64,000 nt of DNA. It comes from Candidatus Kouleothrix ribensis (lineage in GTDB: Bacteria > Chloroflexota > Chloroflexia > Chloroflexales > Roseiflexaceae). Location: the NCBI GenBank assembly GCA_016722075.1, contig JADKGW010000001.1, forward strand, positions 5,394,001-5,458,000. Direction: 5' to 3'. Position numbers and translations under genes: made by a program. The notes under the pieces were generated by a model. It was not told the DNA's origin. It saw only the letters and a program-made list of their open reading frames with translations, and did no database searches. This document shows positions 57,388 through 64,000 of this stretch, piece after piece. How positions within the stretch are numbered: position 1 is the stretch's first letter; every line of letters starts with the position of its first letter.

Positions 57388-58980
57388 TTACGCGCCGGCC
57401 GGCGGCACGGCCGGTGGCAGCGCGGCCTCGGCCGCCCAGGCAGCGCGCAGCAGCGTGGCCTCATCCCAGGGCCGGCCGACCAGCTGCATCCCGAGTGGTA
57501 GCCCGCCATCGGCCCCGACCGGCAGGCTAATCGCGGGCCAGCCGAGCGTGTTGAACGGGCCGGTGAAGAGCGTCGAGCCAATGGCGTTGAGCAGCGGCGC
57601 GGTGCCGGGCTGCGTTGGCGTGCTGATCAGGTCGACCCGTTGGAACAGCGCGGCGCACTGGCGGCGCAGCAGGGCGCGGGCCTGCTGGGCCTGGATGAGC
57701 GCGCGTGGGCCATAGGCATAGGCTGCGACGACGCGCTGGCGCATGAACTCGCCGTAGTCGGCCAGGCGTGTGCGCAGCATTGGCTCGTGGAAGGCCGAGG
57801 CCTCGAGCGCGAGGATCGCGCCGTTGAGCAGGCGCAGCGGCTCGAGCGCGGGCATGTCGAGTGGAACAAGCGTGGCGCCGGCGTGTACGAGCGCAGCCAG
57901 GCCGGCGCGCCAGGCAGCAAGCATGGCCGGCGTGCCCAGCGCTGTGCCCGAGCCGTCGTCGCCGAGCACGCCGATGCGCAGGCCCTGGGCGCCATGCTCG
58001 AGCTCGGCCGGGAGGGCGAACGCGCTGCCGGGGCGCGTGCGCGGGTCGCGCGGGTCGGGGCCGGCGAGCACGCTGAGCAGCAGCGCGGCATCGGCGACGC
58101 TGCGGGTCATAGGCCCGAGGTGATCGAGCGACCAGGCCAGCGGCGTGACGCCGTGCAGGCTCACGCGCCCAAAGGTGGGCTTTAGCCCGACGATGCCGCA
58201 CAGCGATGCAGGGATGCGGATGGAGCCGCCGGTGTCGGAGCCAAGCGCGGCGAACACCAGCGCGGCGGCCACCGCCGCCGCCGAGCCGCTGCTCGAGCCG
58301 CCGGTGTCGTGGGCCAGATTATGGGGGTTGTGGGTGGGGCCGTAGTGGGCATTATTCGAGCCGGGCGAATAGGCAAACTCCGACAGGCGGGTCTTACCGA
58401 CGATCACCGCGCCGGCGGCGACCAGGCGCTCGACCGCCGCCGCATCGAAGCTTGTCACGCGGTCGGCGAAGATGCGCGAGCCGGCGGTGGTGCGCGTGCC
58501 GGCCATGGCCAGCAGATCCTTAACCGCGATCGGCACGCCGTGCAGCGGGCCGCGGTAGGTGCCGGTGGCGATCTCACGCTCGGCCAGGCGGGCGGCGGCG
58601 CGGGCCTGCTCGGCCAGCACCAGCTGAAACGCATTCAGCTGAGGATCGCGCGCGGCGATATGTGCCAGCGCCTGCTCGGTAAGCTCGGCCGGCGAGACCT
58701 GGCGAGTGCGGATCTGTGCGGCGATAGCGCCGATCGGCGAGCCGGCGCCGAATGGCTGAGCGCGCGGTTGACCGGGCTGCACAGCGCCTGGGCTGAGCTG
58801 CGCATGATCGAGATAGTCGGGGATCGTATCGTTAGCCAGGCCGGCAATCAACTGCTCAAAATCACCGATGCGACTGAGAAAGCCCTTCTCGGCAATGCCC
58901 TGGATGTCGGCCTCGGACGGCTGGATCCCGGCGGCGCGCAGGTTGGCGCGCAGCTGGTCGGAGCCGGGTGTTGTGCTCAT
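57388..58980 (-). CDS. amidase-signature family hydrolase
   Basis: 530 residues. A Ser-cisSer-Lys amidase: Lys154 (GVPIAVKDLLA), cis-Ser229 (TGGSSSGSAAA) and nucleophile Ser252 (SDTGGSIRIPAS). An N-terminal extension of about 75 residues with a helical domain (AGIQPSEADIQGIAEKGFLS, IAGLANDTIP) precedes the catalytic core and is not found in GatA; this resembles amidases of the AtzF or aryl-acylamidase kind, with no GatCB genes near. The substrate is unknown. AGGAGG precedes ATG 58980; the longer open frame reaching 60363 overlaps another gene and is discarded. Follows the membrane protein by 26 bases, so the three last genes form an operon. Confidence 0.92.
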   Translation of the reverse strand: MSTTPGSDQLRANLRAAGIQPSEADIQGIAEKGFLSRIGDFEQLIAGLANDTIPDYLDHAQLSPGAVQPGQPRAQPFGAGSPIGAIAAQIRTRQVSPAELTEQALAHIAARDPQLNAFQLVLAEQARAAARLAEREIATGTYRGPLHGVPIAVKDLLAMAGTRTTAGSRIFADRVTSFDAAAVERLVAAGAVIVGKTRLSEFAYSPGSNNAHYGPTHNPHNLAHDTGGSSSGSAAAVAAALVFAALGSDTGGSIRIPASLCGIVGLKPTFGRVSLHGVTPLAWSLDHLGPMTRSVADAALLLSVLAGPDPRDPRTRPGSAFALPAELEHGAQGLRIGVLGDDGSGTALGTPAMLAAWRAGLAALVHAGATLVPLDMPALEPLRLLNGAILALEASAFHEPMLRTRLADYGEFMRQRVVAAYAYGPRALIQAQQARALLRRQCAALFQRVDLISTPTQPGTAPLLNAIGSTLFTGPFNTLGWPAISLPVGADGGLPLGMQLVGRPWDEATLLRAAWAAEAALPPAVPPAGA

Positions 58981-59006
58981 GGGCGCCTCCTGGCTGCCTG
59001 AACTAC

Positions 59007-60968
59007 TCAGTGGGTCAGCGGCGTAAGCGAGAACTTGCCGTCGGCGAAGGTGACCTGGAACCAGAGGAGCAGGTGCTGGAACAGGAACAGTGCGAGCAGC
59101 GACCACACCACAACGCCGGCCCAGCGCACGCGCGCGGCCAGCGTGCCTAGTAGCACACCGATCGCCGCCAGCGCCAGCGGCAGCCCGAAATAGAAATAGC
59201 GCACCTGAACCGCAAACTGTAGATCGACGGCGAAGTATAGCAGCATCGTGGCCAGGAGCGCCGCCGGCACGGGCCAGCTCTGGCGTAGCGCGCGGCTGCG
59301 GGCGAGCAGCGCCAGCCCAAGTGGCGCGAGCGCCAGGCCCACGCTGGTGTAGGCCAGCAGCGCGCCTTTCAGCAACAAGGGCTGGGCGCCGGGCAAGAAT
59401 TTGCCGGCGTGGCGCGTCACAACCTTGCCGGTGGCATGCGCGAACATAGTCGGGGCGATGTCGATATACAGCAGCACCAGGGCCAGCGCGCCGGCCAGTG
59501 CCAGCAGGATGATCGGCCGCCAGCGGTAGGGCCGGGCCGTCAGCAGCGCGAGCAAGCCCAGCCAGGTGACGCCGAGCACAGCGACGCCGATATGCGAGAA
59601 AAGCCCGATCAGGAGCAGCAGGGCGGCGATCAGCCAGCTGCGCCAGCTGCGCAGCGCGCCCTCGGCCAGCAGCACCAGCGCGATCGGCGCGGTGAGCCAC
59701 TGCCCGAAGATCTGAGCCGAGAAGCCGTAGGCGAGCGCCGAGAAAGCCGAGTAGCTCGCCAGATACATCACGGCGGCGAGCATGGCGGCCTGGCGATTGC
59801 CACCCAGGCGCCGGGCCAGCAGCCCGATCATGAACGCGCTGAAGCCGTCGAGCAGCGCGAGCGTGCCCTGTAGCAGCGCGCTCTGGTCGCTGGTGACGAC
59901 CAGGCCGGGCAGCACCGCAAGGTATGGGCCAGGTGGGTAGATCGTCAGCCCGCCGGCAAACTCGCTCGAGTCGTCGATAATGAACATCTGGCCGTCGCTG
60001 GTTTTGGCCAGGCGCTCGAGGTTCAGCCGCAGGTCTTGCCCGCCAAAGGTGGGGTAGAGCACGCCAAACAGGCGAATAGTACACGCGGCCAGTGCGATCA
60101 CCCAGAGCATGCGGAGATCGCGCGGGTGGCCGGCCCAGCCCAGCCGGCGCTCGGCCAGCGCCAGGCCGCCCCAGGTGAGCGCCGTGAGGATCGCGGCGGC
60201 CAGCGCCAGCCGCGAGAGGTAGGCATACGCCAGCAGCAGCGTTGCGCCGAGCAGCAGCGCGCCAACCAGGGCGAGCGCCGCCAGCAGCGCTGCTGGCCAG
60301 TGCCAGCGCCAGCCCAGGCGCAGCGCGATCAGCTGAGCCGCCAGCAGCAGTACGGACTGCCAAAGGAAGTAGCGCAGCGGCGGCGCCATGGTTGAATCGC
60401 GCAGAATCTGGATCGTGAAGCCCTCGATCTTGATTCCCAGGCGGCGGTCGCTGCGAGGCTCAGCAATCGTGGCGCTATCGATCCCAATCGCGAGCTGCGC
60501 GGCCGCACGCAGCGGCAGCATAACCATATAGTGGCGAGGTGCCGTTTCGGCGGTGAACTGGCCGAGCGGCTGGCCATTCAGGGTGAGATCGACGTGCCCA
60601 GGGGTGGGGCGACCACCGAGGTTGAGCGTGAGCAGGCCGTATTGTGCCACGCCCAGCTGGCTGAGGCGCACCGTGCTGGTGGCGCCAGTCCAGCGATACC
60701 AGGTGCTAGACGCGGAGCCCTCGCGGTCGTAGACGCCGTCGAGAAAGAAGAAATCGCGGAAGCTGCCCACATCGACGTGGTAGGTGCCGGAGTAGCTGCG
60801 AATCACGCCGATATCGGCGAGCAGCGCCAGCAGCATAGCGGCCAGCAGCACGGCCAGGCTGGCAAGCAAGCTGCGGCGCGCCGGCAGCGCAAAGGCAGGC
60901 GCGCCAGGTAGCGCCGGCGCGCGGGGTGCGGCAACAAGCGAAGGCGCGAACTGATTGGGCAGGCGCAT
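59007..60968 (-). CDS. multi-span membrane protein, GT-C glycosyltransferase-like
   Basis: 653 residues. One transmembrane segment near 33-55, a soluble beta-rich part (about 60-210), then about ten transmembrane helices. A loop between the second group of helices carries LYPTFGGQDLRLNLERLAKTS, which holds an acidic residue in the position of GT-C catalytic loops, but the classical DE/ED pair is not evident. I cannot name a substrate; a glycosyl- or mannosyl-transferase is the best guess. Start at ATG 60968, six bases after the smc stop, so translation is probably coupled. Confidence 0.75.
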   Translation of the reverse strand: MRLPNQFAPSLVAAPRAPALPGAPAFALPARRSLLASLAVLLAAMLLALLADIGVIRSYSGTYHVDVGSFRDFFFLDGVYDREGSASSTWYRWTGATSTVRLSQLGVAQYGLLTLNLGGRPTPGHVDLTLNGQPLGQFTAETAPRHYMVMLPLRAAAQLAIGIDSATIAEPRSDRRLGIKIEGFTIQILRDSTMAPPLRYFLWQSVLLLAAQLIALRLGWRWHWPAALLAALALVGALLLGATLLLAYAYLSRLALAAAILTALTWGGLALAERRLGWAGHPRDLRMLWVIALAACTIRLFGVLYPTFGGQDLRLNLERLAKTSDGQMFIIDDSSEFAGGLTIYPPGPYLAVLPGLVVTSDQSALLQGTLALLDGFSAFMIGLLARRLGGNRQAAMLAAVMYLASYSAFSALAYGFSAQIFGQWLTAPIALVLLAEGALRSWRSWLIAALLLLIGLFSHIGVAVLGVTWLGLLALLTARPYRWRPIILLALAGALALVLLYIDIAPTMFAHATGKVVTRHAGKFLPGAQPLLLKGALLAYTSVGLALAPLGLALLARSRALRQSWPVPAALLATMLLYFAVDLQFAVQVRYFYFGLPLALAAIGVLLGTLAARVRWAGVVVWSLLALFLFQHLLLWFQVTFADGKFSLTPLTH

Positions 60969-60974
60969 GTGGTC

Positions 60975-63900
60975 TTATTCTTCCACCAGCGCTTCAAGGC
61001 GGAGCGAGAGCACCTTGGAGGCGCCGTCGTCGCCCATTGAGACGCCATAGATCGTATCGGCGGCCTCGATCGTGCCGCGGTTGTGCGTCACCAGCAAGAA
61101 CTGGGTCTGTGCGCCGAGGTCGAGCAGCGCCTCGCGGAAGCGCCCGACGTTGGCCTCGTCGAGCGCGGCGTCGACCTCGTCGAGCACGCAGAATGGCGAA
61201 GGATTGACCTTGAGGATGGCGAATAGGAGTGCCGAGGCGGTGAGCGTGCGTTCGCCACCCGAGAGCAGCGCGAGTGTCTGCTGGCGCTTGCCGGGCGGGC
61301 GCGCGACGATCTCGACGCCCAGGCCACCGGCGTTCTCGGGCGCGTCGCCATTGCCATTGCTGGGCGTGCCATTGGCGCGCGTGAGCAGCAGCTGGGCCTG
61401 GCCGCCGCCGAACAGGCGCGTGAAGCTCTGCTCGAACTCGGCGGCGACGGCGCGGAAGGTAGCCTCGAAGCGCATTTGCATGGCGCTATCGAGCTCGGCG
61501 ATCAGCTCGCGCAGGGCGGCCTGGGCCTGGCGCAGATCAGCGATCTGGCTAGTCAGGAAGGTATGGCGCTGCGACTCCTGCTCGAACTCTTCGAGCGCCA
61601 GCGGGTTGACCACGCCGAGGCGCTGGATGCGCGCCTTGAGCGTTTTGATGCGCTGCTCGAGCGTCTCGGCGGCGGGGTCGTCGGCAGCCTGAGATTCCGC
61701 CGAGCCTGGCTCGGGCGCCGGCACAGCAGCAGGCGCGGGGTCGGGCGTCTGGGCCTCGATATCGATATCGTCGGCGGCGGCGCGCTCCCAGATCGCGTCG
61801 AGCCGATCGCGGGCGCGCTGCAGCTCGACGGCGGCGCGGCTATGGGCCGACTCAGCCGCGAGCAGCGTGCTGGTCAGTTCGGCCTCGTGGCGCTCGAGGC
61901 GGGCCTGCTCGGCCTCGAGGCGGGCCTGCTCGGCCTCGGAAGGGCCGATGTGGAGTCGCAGTGCGTCGATCTGTGCCAGCAGCGCGGCGTGCGATGCCTG
62001 GAGCGCGTGCAGCTGCGCGTCGAGCGCGCCGCGCTCGACGCGCAGCTCATCGACCCGGCGTACGCCGGCGGCACGTTGCTCGGCCAGGCGCGTGCAGTTC
62101 TGCGTGTTCGACTGGAGCAAGGCCTGCTCGGCGCGGGCCTCGCCCTCGGCGGCGGCGGCGACCGCGCGCAAGCTGGTGGCGCGCGCCTGTAGCTCGTGCT
62201 CGGCTGCCTGGCGGCCATGATCCTCGGCGCGTAGCTGCTCGAGCTGAGCGTGGGCCTGGGCCTCGCGCTCGGCGAGCTGGGCCTGCTCGGCCTGGAGGGC
62301 CGCGTGCTGCTCGGCCAGCTCGGCCAGCGCGGCAGCCGACTGCTCGTGGCGGCGGCGCTGTAGATCGCGCTCGGACTCGGCCTGGTCGGCGGCGCGGCGC
62401 GTATGGTCGAGCGCCGCGCGTAGTGTGTCGAGATCGTGGCCGGCGCGCTGGTGGGCAGCCTCGGCCTCGCGCAGCTCGCGCTCGGCGGCGGCCACCTGGC
62501 CATCGAGCTGGGCACGGGCCTGCTGGGCCTGGTCGGCGGCGGCGCGCTGGCGCTCGGCCAGTGTAGGCAGCTCGCGCAGCTCGCGCTCGCGGCGCAGCGT
62601 GCCGGTCTCTTTCACCTGCGCGCCGCCAGTAACCGCGCCGCCGCTGCTGACCTGCTCGCCTGCGAGGGTCACCAGCGCCCAGCCGCCCGACAGCCGCTTC
62701 AGCTCGCGCCGGGCAGTCGGCAGATCTGCGACCACCAGCGTGCGCCCGAGCAGATACTGAATCACCGGGCGGTAATGCTGATCGAACTCGACCAGATCGG
62801 TCGCGATGCCGAGCACGCCATCGGCATCGGCGCCGGGCCGGCGCTCGTCGGGGCCGGGCCGGCGGATGGTATCGAGCGGCAGGAAGGTAGCGCGGCCCTG
62901 GCCGCCATGCCTGAGCGCCTCGATCGCGTCCTCGGCGTCGGCCCAGCGCTCGACCACAATATTCTGCAAACGCGAGCCAAGCGCAACCTCGACGGCAGTC
63001 TCGAGGTGGGCGGGGGTGCGGATAAGCGCAGACACCAGCATGAAGCCGGCGCGGCGTTGGGCCTCGGCCCACTGCATGGCGGCGCGCACCCCGGCAAATG
63101 TGCCGGCGTAGCTACGCTGCAGGCGCGTAAGCGTCTCGAGGCGCGCCTCGGTATCGGCCACGGCGCGGCGCGCATGGGCGAGCGCCTCGTCGGCGCGGGT
63201 ACGCTCGGCGCGCAGGCGATCGAGCGTGTGGTGGGCCTGCTCGGCGGCCTGTGCAGTAGCCTGGCGGGCCTGCTCGGCGGCGGCGCGGCGGGCCTGAGCC
63301 TGCTCGGCGGCGGCCAGCCGCTCGGCCAGCGCCTGCGTGGCGGTAGCGAGGGCGTTGGCCGCGCCCGACTGAGCATCGAGCAAGCGCTGGTGCTGGGCGG
63401 CCAGCTGCTCGGCGCGGCGGTGGCGCTCGTGCAGCGCGGCAGCGGCCGCGAGCTCGGTACGTTGAGCGGCCTCGATCGCGCGTTGCGCGGTGCGGCGCTC
63501 GTGCTCGCGCGCGGCGAGTGCGTGCTCGGCGGCGGTAACGGCGGCGCGCTGCTCGGCCAGGTTGGCCTCGGCGGCGGCCAGCCGCTCGGCCACGGCGGTG
63601 CGCTCGCGATCAAGCTCCTCGCGGCGCAGATCGAACTCATTCAGGCTGCGCTCGAACTCCTCGCCGCGGCGGATGAGCGCGGCCTGGCGCTCGTTGCCGA
63701 CGGCCAGATCGCGCTGGATGGCCTCGGCGCGGGCGTGTAGCGCGCTGCTCTCGGCGTGCAAGGCAGCCAGGCGATCACGTAGGGCGCGCAGCTGCTCGCG
63801 GGCGGTTCGCAAATCGAGCGTAGCGGCGGCCTGCTCGGCGCGGCGCGCGTGCAAGGCGTCGGTCAGCTGCTGCTCGGCGGCAGTCGACTGGGCCAGGCTG

Positions 63901-64000
63901 GACTGGGCCGCGTGCCACTGATCGACATAATGTTGAACGAGCAGCAAGCGCAGCTCGGCGGCCAGCTCGCGGTAGCTACGGGCCAGGCCGGCCTGGCGTT
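60975..64000 (-). CDS. smc: chromosome segregation protein SMC, N-terminus beyond window edge
   Basis: About 1008 residues of an expected 1180-1200; the frame stays open through base 64000, so the N-terminal ATPase half (Walker A) is missing. Visible: long coiled coils, a hinge domain in the middle (SYAGTFAGVRAAMQWAEAQR to ALVTLAGEQVSSGGAVTGG), the ABC signature LLSGGERTLTASALLFA and Walker B FCVLDEVDAALDEAN, ending LVTHNRGTIEAADTIYGVSM. SMC with ScpA and ScpB condenses and segregates the chromosome. The hinge is Gly-rich as in family members. Ala/Glu/Arg bias of the coiled coils is strong and gives many false open frames on the other strand. Confidence 0.95.
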   Translation of the reverse strand, partial: RQAGLARSYRELAAELRLLLVQHYVDQWHAAQSSLAQSTAAEQQLTDALHARRAEQAAATLDLRTAREQLRALRDRLAALHAESSALHARAEAIQRDLAVGNERQAALIRRGEEFERSLNEFDLRREELDRERTAVAERLAAAEANLAEQRAAVTAAEHALAAREHERRTAQRAIEAAQRTELAAAAALHERHRRAEQLAAQHQRLLDAQSGAANALATATQALAERLAAAEQAQARRAAAEQARQATAQAAEQAHHTLDRLRAERTRADEALAHARRAVADTEARLETLTRLQRSYAGTFAGVRAAMQWAEAQRRAGFMLVSALIRTPAHLETAVEVALGSRLQNIVVERWADAEDAIEALRHGGQGRATFLPLDTIRRPGPDERRPGADADGVLGIATDLVEFDQHYRPVIQYLLGRTLVVADLPTARRELKRLSGGWALVTLAGEQVSSGGAVTGGAQVKETGTLRRERELRELPTLAERQRAAADQAQQARAQLDGQVAAAERELREAEAAHQRAGHDLDTLRAALDHTRRAADQAESERDLQRRRHEQSAAALAELAEQHAALQAEQAQLAEREAQAHAQLEQLRAEDHGRQAAEHELQARATSLRAVAAAAEGEARAEQALLQSNTQNCTRLAEQRAAGVRRVDELRVERGALDAQLHALQASHAALLAQIDALRLHIGPSEAEQARLEAEQARLERHEAELTSTLLAAESAHSRAAVELQRARDRLDAIWERAAADDIDIEAQTPDPAPAAVPAPEPGSAESQAADDPAAETLEQRIKTLKARIQRLGVVNPLALEEFEQESQRHTFLTSQIADLRQAQAALRELIAELDSAMQMRFEATFRAVAAEFEQSFTRLFGGGQAQLLLTRANGTPSNGNGDAPENAGGLGVEIVARPPGKRQQTLALLSGGERTLTASALLFAILKVNPSPFCVLDEVDAALDEANVGRFREALLDLGAQTQFLLVTHNRGTIEAADTIYGVSMGDDGASKVLSLRLEALVEE

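Noticed and set aside
57388..60363. A 991-residue reading frame fusing upstream sequence to the amidase
   Set aside because: An ATG with AGGAGG starts the amidase at 58980, and the upstream half is an Arg/Pro-rich shadow of the membrane protein at 59007-60968.
1..64000. tRNA, rRNA, insertion sequence, prophage and toxin-antitoxin genes
   Set aside because: Looked for by reading frames and known motifs; none seen, though short RNA genes could escape reading by eye.

Overview
The window is a GC-rich bacterial chromosome segment of 64 kb. No rRNA, tRNA, phage or CRISPR is visible. Gene content and protein style suggest a filamentous Chloroflexota of the Roseiflexus/Kouleothrix type: a flagellum-free two-component and chemosensory inventory, many GAF receivers and kinases, a sugar ABC operon without its own ATPase, and proline/alanine-rich lipoprotein linkers. 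This placement is an inference from style; no marker gene was compared. Housekeeping promoters fit TTGACA-17-TATAAT, so the main sigma factor is of the SigA type, and such a factor is encoded at 10868.

Layout. 1-780: 3' part of rsmA. 993-1427: small lipoprotein. 1518-5450: metH behind a SAM-I riboswitch. 5502-7458: response regulator and membrane histidine kinase. 7702-10440: tal-tkt pentose-phosphate pair. 10868-12016: SigA-like sigma factor. 12108-13511: DUF3307 membrane protein and a Crp/Fnr regulator. 13683-14417: metallophosphoesterase, probably leaderless. 14670-17162: gyrA. 17383-33372: a 16-kb run of fourteen minus-strand signalling genes: two CheW, MCP, CheA-REC, CheY, CheB, CheR-TPR, SpoIIE-type phosphatase, TPR protein, RsbW-type kinase, STAS protein, receiver, GAF histidine kinase, REC-GAF-HD-GYP. 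This joins a chemosensory array to a partner-switching module and a c-di-GMP phosphodiesterase.

33621-34682: membrane-anchored polysaccharide deacetylase. 34933-38659: frameshifted FAD desaturase-like gene, Rieske oxygenase and IclR regulator. 38926-41959: TPR protein, rsmG, pspA. 42038-49586: alpha-glucan phosphorylase, divergent ROK regulator, and a CUT1 sugar ABC operon (binding protein, two permeases), consistent with carbohydrate uptake and storage use. 50024-56334: large membrane glycosyltransferase, two family 2 glycosyltransferases, RmlD-like reductase and a DUF protein (surface polysaccharide). 56532-57026: unknown small protein. 57388-64000: amidase, GT-C-like membrane protein and the C-terminal four fifths of smc, in one operon.

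The least ordinary signal is a dispersed family of degenerate heptamer tandem repeats of the form RRTTNNN. They occur in coding sequence (rsmA, metH, the 847-residue glycosyltransferase), inside the P3 arm of the SAM riboswitch, in the tal-tkt spacer and as a 165-bp intergenic array. A second, MITE-like intergenic repeat occurs twice (about 49834-50019 and 57112-57350). Well-formed promoters, perfect palindromic terminators and candidate operators are listed individually.
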